Assembly (NCBI GenBank): GCA_026315105.1
Contig: CM048750.1
Location: 169,226,549-169,290,548, forward strand
Length of the DNA stretch: 64,000 nt
DNA from: Locusta migratoria
Lineage: Eukaryota; Arthropoda; Insecta; Orthoptera; Acrididae
Reading direction: 5' to 3'
The position numbers and the translations under genes were made by a program. Shown piece after piece: positions 1 to 11,925 of this stretch (the stretch's first letter is position 1; each line of letters opens with the position of its first letter). Under the pieces are notes generated by a model that worked only from the letters and a program-made list of their open reading frames with translations, did not search any database and was not told the DNA's origin.

Positions 1-2
1 CG

Positions 3-179
3 ACGCAGATGTCGACCGACAGCATGACGCAGTCTGGTGGTTGGGGCCCCAACTACGGAGCCGTGGAACAGACGTTAGCTCCGCAACAGCCACCTCCTTT
101 CTCCAACCACATCGAGCCCGTGCAACCAGAGAACAGAGACGCTTATTACAACTACGGAGACAAAGACAGTGGTTTCTAA
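3..179 (+). CDS. Terminal coding exon of an unrecognised host gene (5' part outside window)
   Basis: One frame is open from the left edge to a TAA at 177-179, giving about 58 residues. The peptide is polar and rich in Pro, Gln, Asn and Tyr and ends in YNYGDKDSGF. It resembles the disordered cytoplasmic tail of a signalling, adhesion or channel protein, but I do not recognise the family. It is followed by AT-rich DNA with a canonical polyadenylation signal at 515-520, as expected for a last exon. The exon is more GC-rich than the DNA after it. No convincing splice acceptor is visible inside the window, so the exon probably begins before base 1. It could instead be a chance open frame, but composition and the downstream signal favour a real gene end. 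Confidence 0.5.
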   Translation, partial: TQMSTDSMTQSGGWGPNYGAVEQTLAPQQPPPFSNHIEPVQPENRDAYYNYGDKDSGF

Positions 180-514
180 GTGCAGGAAGCTACACAACTT
201 CCTTCCTCTATGCAGTTCGTATGGCCTGAATTGACGAGGATTTTTAAATGTGATAGCAATTGAAAATAGCGTCCAAGAAAATCCACGATGTCTCATGGTT
301 ACCAATTAAGATCGTAAGGCAGTTGTTAATACATTTTGTTTGAAGAGGAATTCTATAATCGAGCAATAAGCAGTATTTGTGCTTTGAGATCTTGCTCTTG
401 TATGTAATGCTAGAAATGTATGTGAGGGGAATGAAATGTAATATTCTGTTCGGACTCTGACTTAATTGCAACTAACATTTATCTGTTTATTTTGTAAATA
501 CTCTACATACACTC

Positions 515-520
515 AATAAA
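515..520 (+). terminator. Polyadenylation signal AATAAA
   Basis: AATAAA lies about 336 bases after the stop codon at 177-179, in an AT-rich segment that would be the 3' untranslated region (180 to about 540). Further AATAAA-like copies follow near 570-575. Confidence 0.5.
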
Positions 521-540
521 ACAATATTAGAAAATCGAAA

Positions 541-801
541 GTGGTACTTCAGACGTAATCCGTGTAAATAAATAAATTCTATGATGCTGTCTCTTAGTTA
601 AAAACCTAAGCTTAGGTCGAATAAAAAAGGTTTGAAGCAAACATTTTAATCACAGTTCTTCCACGATTGCGTAAGGCAATATTTATATAAAGGGTAAAGT
701 TACAAATGTTGAACATTTAGTTCAAACACGGAACTTTTCCAAATACCTTTGGTAGAACATCGTAGGCAGTTACACAGACTACAACATTCCCTTTCTTTTC
801 C

Positions 802-836
<35 letters not shown>

Positions 837-1270
837 CCCTCGTTAAGGTAAGAAACAGCTTTCAGGCATATGATCCGAAATGCACCAGTGGAGGAAAGAC
901 ATGGATCATTGGAATAGGGAAGATGATGGTATGGTGAGCTGTTCCATGATCGCATGAGTCTATATGAGTGGTATATATTAATCGAATTTTAGTTGCTTTC
1001 AAGTGTTGATAAAAATCGTATTGTAACAGTGTCCACCCCAGGGATCTTCCTCAATGCACTCTCAGACATAGTTTCTTATTTTCACCTGTCACATTTACCT
1101 GTATACAAAACGTTGGCGCAGTTCAATTTAGTTGCTCCACAAAACAATGATTAATTTGACTTTTAGAAAACAAAATAATAATACAGATTTAGACATGTGG
1201 TGGAAATTGAGTTGGCAACAATACCACTAGTCAATATTGTGGAAAGGTAAGCCCGCAACACTCGTTTGAT
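541..1270. other. Non-coding AT-rich DNA with a poly-T run
   Basis: No credible gene is visible. A run of about 30 T at 806-836, preceded by CT-rich sequence, could be the poly-A tail of a minus-strand retroposed copy, but no element body is recognisable beside it. Confidence 0.5.
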
Positions 1271-1357
1271 TTCACACAAAGTAGCCCGCGATAGCGTTGC
1301 TGATTTTCTGACCGCTTGGGTACAACCCACTATACCCTAGTTCACTGTTTTCCAGCC
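1271..1357. repeat. Degenerate partial copy of the 1942-2075 foldback element
   Basis: This stretch matches the left half of the foldback at 1942-2075. Shared blocks include the core GCGATRGCGTTGCT and the block CCCACTATACCCTAG, in the same order and spacing, ending in CCAGCC. The terminal repeat is not preserved, so it is a decayed partial copy of a short non-autonomous family. Confidence 0.6.
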
Positions 1358-1941
1358 TTCTTTAATATACGTCCTCCTTCCACATAAACATATTTTGGCG
1401 ACTCCTCCTCCTCACGAATAGTAACAAAACTATATTATCTCAAAGGAAACATATTTGATCTTCTTTCTATTGCTTCAGTTTTCTTTTAAATTGTTGGACG
1501 AAGTTGTTTTTGTCTATTTTTGGGATGGAACAAATATCCTATTTTATGTGATTTCCGACAGAAAAACAAATTTTGCTTAACTAGTGTTTCGCATTTCAGG
1601 CAAGACTCAGAAACGAATTATGCCCATTAAGAAACGCCCGATTGTGTAAACAATTTGTAAATATGTAGTACTTTTTTTTCGAATTATTCAGAATTACTGT
1701 ATTATGTTCTTCCTGAAAGCAGTTTTCAGACTTATTCATCAACACACTGGATCTATGATCTATTCAATTCATGATGAATGTTACACAATGAACTCCATAA
1801 TTGTAACATTAAATACATTTCAGTTAAATATACGTTTTTGTATTATTGAACCCCTAGTTATTTTATGGTGCAAGTACTTCCTCCTGTGAGTCCGAGCCCT
1901 CTGCTCAAGACTTTGCGACTCCCAGGTTCAAAAACACTGGC

Positions 1942-2075
1942 CTAGTTTGACGTCACCAAAAGTAGGCCGCGATGGCGTTGCTAACTGGCTGGCCGTTAGG
2001 GCACAGCCCACTATACCCTAGCTGCCAGCCGCTCATCTACGCAGTCACGATCTACTCTGCCTGACGTCAAACTAG
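1942..2075. mobile_element. 134-bp foldback (MITE-like) element
   Basis: Exact 14-bp terminal inverted repeats, CTAGTTTGACGTCA at 1942-1955 and its complement at 2062-2075, flank an interior that also folds back imperfectly. The left arm AGTAGGCCGCGATGGCGTTG pairs with the right arm around 2025-2058. There is no coding capacity. The ends resemble those of small DNA-transposon derivatives, but no autonomous parent is visible in the window. Confidence 0.75.
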
Positions 2076-5000
2076 AGCACCATTGTACTCTTTTTCGTTG
2101 GAGTTGCACGCTTCACTATATAACAAGAGGCACCCAATGCAACAATCTCCACTGATTCTTATGTCATCTGTTTCAAATACCGCAGATACATAGTTGCAGT
2201 TCTGCTCCTGCTAAACTCTTTATTCTCTTTTTACAATAGTGACTTATAAATCATTTTTAAAGATAAACACCAGACCACACAACATATTTCTCTTTCCTTG
2301 AGAACTACCGCCCCACTTTGCCCATTGGTATGGGTGCTCATGATACTAGGATTTAAAGATGATTTGTATTTCAAACTTATTATTAAAACTTCTTCATTTC
2401 AGCACGACTTTCAAAACTTTAAAATTTTGCCGCCTCCTATAAAACTCGCCTTCCTGTATGGGAACTCGGACTCCTTCTACAACCGCCCTGAGAAGACTAT
2501 CAGTTTTCGAACTACAACCTTCTCTGCGTTTTCACTTCTCTCAATAGAAAGAGACAGAACTATTTATATTAACAACAACAAGATCCAGGGAACCTTATTT
2601 CTACACCTATTTTTCTTAAATGGAAGCAAAATTAATAATTACCTATTGTCCGTGGGCCTGTTGAACTTTGATTTCTGGGGCAAATGTTAAGTTCAGCTGT
2701 AAGAAAAATATCCTTTCACACCGCAGCAAACAGAATGGATCAACTGACTTTAGCAGCTGAGATATATTAAATCACTTACAGTGAAGCATTGGATTCTAAA
2801 ACTTCTACAGATTAAACGTACAGTCAATTTTTTTTTTTTTTTTTTTTTTTTTTCTCTCTCGTGATACTGCGTTGCTGATGGGTGCTGCAATAACAGCCCA
2901 AATAAACACAGCTTTGGAAGCTCCATTCTTACAACGAAGGACCTGAGCAACAATCCTGATCTGTCAATTACCGGTACGATATAGCTATAATGGAAAATCC
3001 TTACGTTTAATTAAATAATTGCCGCAAAAGATCGATTATTATGAATTGCTTAAATTGTTATATTTCATCATTTATTACACATAAACAGACAATTTAATTC
3101 CATGGTAGAAGACAAAAATCCTACAAATAGAAAGAAAAACCTAATACAATATGATATACACATCAAGTCCACAAATCATTACTAAATATAACTTTAACAT
3201 TACAAAAAGTGATTTCCTCCTCTTTGTCCGTTTAATTATGTCCCTTTCAACCTTAGGGTTTCCTGTAGTTTATGCTGTCTTCAAGTTCTATCTTTCCACC
3301 ACGTTCGCAAACGATCTGTTGGACGTCTTATCAGTTGGCCGAACAATTAATAACCGATAAGAGTACGCTCACCTAGGAAAACATTTTTTGCCCACTTAAG
3401 TGTTCTTCTTGCAATTACTCTCCTTATATCAGATTTTTTAGACCGCCGATTCAGATCTTAATTGTGCCTAGGTTCCAAATTCAGTTTTAAGATAACCGGA
3501 CTATAAATTTTCCTTAAATCCTTTCTTCCAGATTCCTTGACGTGATTTTTCATTGTCTATATGTAAATGTCCGTGTCTGACAACCATTCAGTATGACCGG
3601 TAGCAGTACTGCCATGTGCATCTGTAGCCTATCTCTTCCTTCTGGCTGGAAGGCTGGTTTAAAATGTAGTACAACTAGTACGCATTTGTCATTCATTGTC
3701 GAATTTGCTTCCTTATTTCGCTTTTATTCGAGAATATCAATCCCACATACCAGTACTTGAATGTTTTGACTCCTTTCAGGGTTTTCCCCACAACCTCCAA
3801 ACATTTGCAAATGCAAGGATCGCGACACTTCCAACCCATCCAACAACCTATTATGTCCAACTGCAAATCTTTTTCCAGCGCGACGGTGAACTGGCGACAG
3901 CCCTATCTCAACCATTCTTTAGTGAGAAGGATGCTGACAACTGATTAGCTAAGCATACTTGGAAACTTGATCCGTCATATTAAGCTTTTATTCAGCCTGA
4001 AGTACTTCATTAGTTTGGTGGGTTCCTACACCATCTTCCAAATGGCTGATTGATTAATGTATTTTCATGTACGGATCGTAAAATATTGTTGCCATCCAAC
4101 ACTAATAATACAGTTACTGTACGTCCTTTACGTTCACAAGTCATATTTCCAATCGTATTAGAAAACTTTGGTACGGTACGGTACACAATTCAGGAAATAT
4201 TTTAAAGACATTCTTTCTTTGTAGTAAGACATGAGGTTCGTGTTATTTTAAATGAAGCATTTGTAAATATCTGCATATTTGTAAATATCTGCATATGGAC
4301 ATCCCGAACGACATTTCTATTAAAACAAGACGAAACTGACTTTATTGTAGTTCTGTCTATTCTGTTAAATGGAGAAATTTGTCCCCACACCAGACTTTTA
4401 CCTAAAGAGTTCCTACTATTCATAAAAATGCGAGCAGAAACATCAAATAATTTATTAGGTACTGATAGAGAAATACTTATGACAACGAAAAATTTAAACA
4501 ACAGGCTCCACAGAAAATTATTTCAGATAGCGATTCCCAGCTATATAGGTCATGTGTAAGCCATCGTAAAACATTTTATGTTGCATATGCTCCGCCTTCA
4601 GCGAAACAGAATAGTGACAAACATTAAAACTAATGATAAGTTATCTAAGAGCTGCCGCATGCTAAAGGTTCAACAACATTCATTTGCCTCGTTGCCAGCG
4701 TTTAGAAATAATTAAAACGTCTAGCCATTTGAATTATGACAGTTCACAGTCTAACAGTCTGGACAAGCAGTGCTGTAAAAGTTGTTACCGATTAACAGAT
4801 GCCACGACAATAACGCTCCTAGTGGTGCCAATAGTAGTGGAGGTTTACTATTTTTTTCTGCGTAATTGACTATATAGGTGCTACACTTTTTGCTTTCAAA
4901 GCATTTGTAAAATGTCAAGACAGACTAATAATCGTGAACAACAAACGAATTTCGCATATTCAGATATAAAAATAACTTATCCATGAAGAAATACTTATGA

Positions 5001-5236
5001 ATATATTTGCAGCTGAAAGTAAAATAAGACAAACATACGCATAGAGCCTCCAGCCAGATAGGGTCTCCAAAATTCCGAGACTCAGGTCCATTAAGTTTTC
5101 CAATTGAAAAAAATTAAAATGTATTGCAATGTTCACAACTTCTTTTCACACTGTCAGTTAATTTTTTAATTTATACAATCTCACTCTTGACAAGAAGATA
5201 GATAACATCACTGTATTTTACTGTACATTTTGTCCG
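2076..5236. other. Non-coding DNA, no genes seen
   Basis: AT-rich DNA with several short open frames, none showing recognisable motifs, plausible splice sites or composition different from its surroundings. A run of about 23 T occurs at 2829-2851. A short direct repeat (TTTGTAAATATCTGCATA twice) lies at about 4260-4295. Confidence 0.5.
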
Positions 5237-5300
5237 CCTCTATAGCTTAGTAGCAGTCGCTGAACGCCATGCATGAGGCCCAGGTACGGTCACTAGATGT
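5237..5300 (+). repeat. Possible tRNA-derived SINE head
   Basis: TATAGCTTAGTAGC resembles an internal polymerase III A box. About 35 bases later GGTACGGTCAC is a poor B-box match. Stems do not pair well. If real it is a decayed SINE rather than a tRNA gene. Confidence 0.2.
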
Positions 5301-5654
5301 CCTCTTTTACCTGGACATGCTCTCTTTTTTTGGACCTTAAAATTGTCCCCCCTTTTTTTTTAAACAAAATGGGGAAACGTCCTCTTTTTTAAGTAATTGC
5401 AACCTTCCCCCTCTCTCCCCCAGGGACCACATTTGCTTCGTATTTTGCCCATTCATATTCTTAGGAAGAAAGAAGTGCTCTTAATTTACTGATGTACCAA
5501 ATTCGATAAATCCTTTTTCTTTTATTTATTATTATTTTAGAAATCAGGTGCAGTTTGGTGCACAAAGACACAAAATCTCTCTGAGCTTTTGCAGTGTTAG
5601 TATGAATCTAGAAATGTCATCTTTTCTGAATAGTGATATCTGGTAACCCTACGC

Positions 5655-5858
5655 CCAGGTCAGCACTGCCTAAAGAGGAGGTCTGAGCGCTGTCGTGTGA
5701 TGTCACGTGGAGTAGGACATGATAGCGTAGCTGACTGCCTGGCCACCATGAGGGAGCGGCTGCACAGCAGTGGCCAGCCAGTCAGCTATGCAATCGCAGC
5801 TTACTCTGTGTCACGTGACATGACAGCAATTACACCTCTTTAGGTGGTGCTGACCTGG
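5655..5858. mobile_element. 204-bp foldback (MITE-like) element
   Basis: CCAGGTCAGCACTGCC at 5655-5670 is matched by a near-complementary copy ending at 5858. Nested inverted blocks continue inward (TAAAGAGG with CCTCTTTA; GCTGTCGTGTGATGTCACGT with its imperfect complement; GCTGACTGCCTGGCCAC with GTGGCCAGCCAGTCAGC), so almost the whole element folds into one hairpin. The interior GATAGCGTAGCTGACTG recalls the core of the 1942-2075 element, suggesting a common ancestor. Confidence 0.8.
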
Positions 5859-7437
5859 ATTCAATTGGGTGTTTTGGTGTTCTCCTCACCATCATCGATA
5901 AACAGACTTGCAGTAGGCTGCTGTGCCTCTGTGGATATATCACAGCCAACAGCTTTAAACCATGGCAGGTGATTTTTTTTTTTTCTTTTTTAATATATAT
6001 ATGTTTGACTACCCATATCACAAGAGTAATGCAACAGGTCTATTACTCCTTCCAAAGAAGTTAACATTAATGTCATCAGAATCTATCTAAAGGTTAACAA
6101 TACTTCTTTACATGCAGCTGGTTGGCTCATCAGTACAAACTTTTCATTAATTTCAATTTAACTACAATTTGTAGAATGAATAACTGGTGTTTGATTTTTT
6201 TAAATCCTATAAAAAAAAGTCAATTATAGTTCTTTTAGGGTCCCAAACCCAGTATAGGCCTACTCATGTTTTATGTGCCCATGGGCCTCCGCATGGTTTA
6301 AGACAGCCATGAACATACGAATACTGTAAATCTCTGTTATGGTCTGTTCTTTCTATGATTGGCACTTAGTCGTTTAACAATTCAGTAGGCCTACCTATGG
6401 AATCCAATTATGCACACATTTTGACACTTTACTCATCTCCCTTGTACATGCTTATAGTTTTGAGTGGAATTACTTTTGTTTCAAAAATGAATGTCATGAT
6501 GTCTCTTGCCATGTGTGTGTCAAATGTACTGGCACAGTACCAACAATTGTGGAATTGGTTTTCCTTTGTCGCGAAACAGTTTTATTTCTTCTAATGTTTT
6601 ATTGCCATGTCTGTGAGGTTACAGCTGTTGTGGCTGATTTAATAGGTACATTAAATAATGTAGGTAGCCTATTAGGCCTACATAGTATACAAGTTTCCTA
6701 TTTTCCATACTCACTGCTTCATCAGTAGAATAAGTGAAAAATCTTAACTTTCCTGAGTAGATAAAAGACATCATTCTGCAAACGACCATTTCTTCTGCTA
6801 GCTATGTTTTGTTCTAAAAAGAAAATTAAATTCTTCAGTAAACATCTATAAGTTACAAGAAAATCATAAATTAAAAGCACTGTAGTGTACCATTTCATAT
6901 CTTCAGTGGGTTCTCATGAAACTTAAGAAATCCATTACGGATTTTTGCAGTTCCTATAGAAGTTCTGTGTATAAAAACTACCTGTGTTATGAATCAATAT
7001 AAAAGATACTAATAGCTCTCACCCGATGTTGTATTCAGCAATGAAGCTATTTATTTATTTTTATGTTCCATGGATCCTTAATGCGAATGAATAGCTAGGA
7101 TAGGATGTAAAATGTGTCAGTAACAGCCACATGAAAATGATCATATGGTTTATAATTTGAAACAAATATACATAGATACCTGAAAAGAATGTTCATGTGT
7201 TCAAACAACAACACAGATTATTCAGAAAACAGGCCTATGTCAATCCTGCATAATCAGTTTTATTAATAATGCTTAAATTTAACACAATTCCCTCACCACG
7301 TAGAGCTCTGCTGTTGGCGAGTAACAGAAATCAGTGCGAGTGTTGTGACTCTTATGTGTTACACTGTTGCCTTACTTTCTTGCACATTTTTATTTTTCTG
7401 TCTCCTAGTTCTTTGTTAAGGTACCTTTTAAAACCCA

Positions 7438-7664
7438 ATCATCACAAATAGAAATGAGCCTGTTTCTCTTTACATTAAATATTTATCAGGTTGAAGCCTT
7501 GAGGAAGCTAAAGCTATATTTAAATATTTTATTCTTATAGGTACTGTTGTCTACTGAGTGATTTAAGCATGTAGAACAATTTCTACAGTTGTATAGTTTA
7601 AAGGAATGACTATATTTTCAGATTTAATGTCAGTAGCTAGTCAGCTCTATCTTAAACTAATATG
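7438..7664. repeat. Direct duplication, copy 1
   Basis: About 225 bp nearly identical to 10811-11043 in the same orientation. Both contain GAAATGAGYCTGTTTCT, a central TACTGTTGTCTACTGAGTGA, and end near CTCTATCTTAAACTAATA. The copies differ by scattered substitutions of roughly 5-8 percent. No transposon hallmarks are visible. Confidence 0.85.
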
Positions 7665-10600
7665 AGTAGAATAGTTTTTGTGGCAACTACTTACTTAACC
7701 TACAAGTTCAGTTTGTTGGCGTATCTTTCACAGAACTGGCTGTCTTGTACTCTCCACCAAGTATTGCCTACATAATTCAGCCGAGAGCACACATCTGGGC
7801 AGAGTCAGAGATTGCAGTGTTGCCAGTTCTAAACAGCATTGGCAGTACCCATATAAATTGCTTTGTGCTCAAAGAAAGTGTGTATATTGTAAATTATGTC
7901 CCTTGCTTGATCATTTCTGGCTCAGTTTATAACAGAACAATTGTCTACATCAATAGTGTAGCCTACTTACCAGGAACTTAATATATTAATTCCACATATT
8001 AGGGTTTGATACTTGGATCTCAGCTCCTTCAGCATTGCTTCCCTTCAGAAAATTTTCACATCTTCAGGTTTTAATAAATAAATGAGTACAATTATACTGC
8101 TAGCTAGTCATGGCACCACTCTGTAAAGACAGCTCTGTTTCGAACTTGAGCATGTTTGAAGGTTAAGATGCCTACCGCAGTTACCACCCCAGTTGATACA
8201 GTGGAGGCACACTACTGTACTTCATTTGTTATTACCAGTATAGCCATTGAAAACATTACCACATTGAAGGTAAGGAAGGAAGAGTGTCCACTATCCAGAT
8301 AGCTGTGTTGTTACTTGAAGGTGTACCTTCGTATGATGAAGTCACACAGATGGATTTACAAATGAGAAAAGTTAAAGTTCTATATTACTTCACTTTCCTT
8401 TCTCTTTCAGCCCTTTTTCATCTTAAAATTGTGTTTAATTCCTGTCAAGTATTTGTTTGAGGAAAGCACAGTTCTACCTCAAGACAGACTCCACCAGTAT
8501 CGTAAGGATTCTGTGTAACTATTTTGTTAATTGCTTAAGCACTACATTCCTGTATTGATTGAGCTATATTTTAGTGTATGAGCTTCTAAACAGTTATTTG
8601 AAAATGAAAACTGAACTGAATACCTCCAACTACCGGAAGACATTGCCCTTTTTTCAGAATAGTATTCTGACAGGTAAAGTAATGATGTGGTGAAGACTTC
8701 ATTAACCCATGAAAAATTATCCTACTAAGTTAAATGAGAATCCGTTTTAACTCTTTACCATTCACCTGCACATCACAGCAGTTTATCATCAAGAATTTTG
8801 CCATTTGTTTTTACTTAACAACTTCTGTCACTGGTCTTTTAACATTTTAGCTGGTTTACCATCTAAATGTCAACTAATTGTTAATAACTTTTTGCCATTA
8901 CACATAATATTCAGACACGGGAATTGGACAAATTCACTTAAATAATTACTACTTACGTATGGAGCCAGTGCTATCATATCATTCATACATTTTACGTGGA
9001 CAAGTAAATTTTAATGATGATTTTCACTTACTTGTGTTAAGTCCTCATATACAAATAACACGCACCAACATACTTTATAATACTTCCTTGCTTCCATAAC
9101 ACTATGTTTGCTCCAGATTATGCAGAATACAGTTTCTACACAAGCAGCAATAAAGGCCTCTTTTTCATTCTTCAATGGAGAAGGACTCGCTGCTCTTCTA
9201 ATGACACTCGTTACCTAATATCAGTATCTCATCTGTGGGGAATCGTAATCCATCTGACTTCCTTCACATAAGTTCAATGTTTTTTGTGAGGTTAATTTCA
9301 TTAACCTGCATATTACCAGATATTTGGTGTAGGCCCTACTTTTGCATTGTGGTTATCATTACCAAAATATAGTGAAAAGGCTTTTCAGATGTGGTATATA
9401 CCATATGAAACATTTCAATGTTGAAAATTTCCATGTCTCCTTGCTGAGCAAACCAGAACCAGTTGTTACTGTTCAAGTCTAGTCCATGTTAACCACTGAA
9501 TATATTGTTACGAAAATATTATCTACAGATCCTTCCAATATGAACTTTGTGGTCGTCACAATACTTATATCACTAATTTTTGCATTACTGTCATCCCAGT
9601 GATTGTTTCTAAATAGAACTGCACATCATCTTATTCACAATACTAAAATATCCTTCCATTTGTGCACATCACTGATTTAATTTATTTTCTTTTATTGATA
9701 ATCATAGTTCTTAACGAGATACGCTATCCATATATATACGAACTGCAAAGCCCTCAGTAAGAGTGAAAGGTTTGCAATACTGGTATTAGATCAATAGTAC
9801 ATATAGGGTGATGCAATGTTTCTCTGAGTAAAACAAACAGACAAACTGAAACATAATGAAAATATTAATGGACTTAACTAACTTATGATGGTTGTTATGG
9901 AAGGAATTATATTCACTGATTTTTTGGAAAACCTGAAGTACCACTTTGTCAGGAGTAATAAATGAGTTTGTCCTGTCTGTTGTGAATCTATTTGATAGGC
10001 CAAACAGATGTGTAAAGGATATTCATGTTTTCCGCCTGTTCTTGTGGAGAACGTCTGCATTTTAGGTGTGATTTTTGAGAGCTCAAGTAAATAGATTAGT
10101 AATGGATACAAATGACTTAAATAATTTAGTGTTTTGGCAGAATTGTATTTTTGATAGGTAGAAAAATAACATTGCAGCTATGCTATAAGGAATTCTTCAG
10201 TTTGTAACTTGTTTTTCGTGTATTTTTCAATTATTTTGCAATAGAGTTTGTTGTTGACATATCACACTTGGATGTGTAAATGAATATATTTTTGAAGTAT
10301 GATTTACATAATGCCTATTAGATCACAAGTAATTAATACATTGATTTAATAATTGTTTTACAGTTTGCTACATAACTGATTGTTAAGTTTCTTCACATTC
10401 ATTTTGTATAGAAAAGGCCATTAGCCATTCCAGTGTAAATTTGAGTATTGTGTTGTGGCAGCTACATGGCAATGTTTTCATGGTTCCTTAAATTTGATTC
10501 ATGTTGTGAGCTGTTATTGAGTTGTAAGTTGTTAATAACAGCAGTTTTAAAGCAGACTATAATCTTATTGGTGTTTTATTATTCAGAAATCTATTTAACA

Positions 10601-10810
10601 GCATTTGTAAATACAAATGCAAGTTCTGACAAATTTAACTTAGCTTTGTTTTCCCTGAACGTGTTCACTATAATAGTGTGTAATTTCTTGATAAAGGTGC
10701 ATTCATTGAAATGGCATATGTATTACATATAGTCTTCATTTGTTGAATGTCATATAGTATTTTATTGTAAGTAATGATTTCATTGCATATTTCAGTGGGT
10801 ACAACTGATC

Positions 10811-11043
10811 TGCATCACAAAGTGTGATAGAAATGAGTCTGTTTCTGTTTACATCAAATATTTATCAGGTTGAAGTCTTGTGGGAGATAAAGCTATATTT
10901 AAATATTTTATTCTTATAGTTACTGTTGTCTACTGAGTGATTTAAGCATGTAGAACAAGTGTCTACAGTTGTATAGTTTAAAGGAATGACTATATTTTCA
11001 GATTTAATGTCAGTAGCTAGTCACCTCTATCTTAAACTAATAA
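10811..11043. repeat. Direct duplication, copy 2
   Basis: Second copy of the 7438-7664 segment, 3.4 kb downstream in direct orientation, with a few base changes and an insertion near its start (AAGTGTGATAG for AATAG). Confidence 0.85.
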
Positions 11044-11212
11044 TAATGTTTTTGAGAATGCTGGTTTAATTGTACTTTTATTTTAAAATGGTATATTGTG
11101 AGATACAACTCTCTAAGGCTGTGTTGACAATAATATATCTGGTGCATAAATCAATTGCATCCAGATAAAATATGACAATATAAGCTATAAACTTAAGTCA
11201 AATGTGTACGTA

Positions 11213-11214
<2 letters not shown>

Positions 11215-11257
<43 letters not shown>
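11215..11257. repeat. (TG)n microsatellite
   Basis: About 21 uninterrupted TG units followed by a degenerate GTAGGTGGGTAGG tail. Confidence 0.95.
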
Positions 11258-11259
<2 letters not shown>

Positions 11260-11869
11260 GTGGGTAGGTGTATGCGTGTGTCAGTCCCAGACCACAAACA
11301 TCTTAGGATTACATTACAAATTTATAGTATGCCTCTCAGATTTGTTTCAGTTTCAGTCTCACTAACTTTGACAAGAGTCGCTTTGCTATGTCTTACTAAA
11401 GATTAATGTGACATAAAACAGAATACTTTTCAGCACATGTATTTTATTCCTCAATCAAAATACTAAGTAATCTCTTTTCCTTATCTTACCATACACTGAT
11501 CAAATGTTCTCAAAGATCTATAGTGTAGACCCTACTAGAGAAACATGCATTGTATCTTACTTTAAGTACAGTAATGTAATAAGTAAAAGAAATATAACTC
11601 TTTCCAGAGACAAGAAAGTGAGATTTCATTGAGGTAATAAGTACAACCTGCCTTTCTTGCATGTGAAACATAATTTAGTATCATTGTTGCACTTTTAGAG
11701 ATACACCTGCCTCACTACTCATAGTTACAGTGAGAGTGAAACTGCACAATTCTGACAACAGCTGATAAATACGTCACAAACTATAATTACAATCTTTTGC
11801 TGTAGGTATCAGTACCGTTTTCTTTACAATACAGAGTTCTATTTAAAAATCACTAGTAGGCCTATAGTG

Positions 11870-11874
<5 letters not shown>

Positions 11875-11923
<49 letters not shown>
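11875..11923. repeat. (TG)n microsatellite
   Basis: About 24 TG units in non-repetitive surroundings. Confidence 0.95.

Positions 11924-11925
<2 letters not shown>

Noticed and set aside
2298..2690. 130-codon plus-strand frame
   Set aside because: AT-rich codon content, no motifs, no splice or regulatory context; treated as chance.
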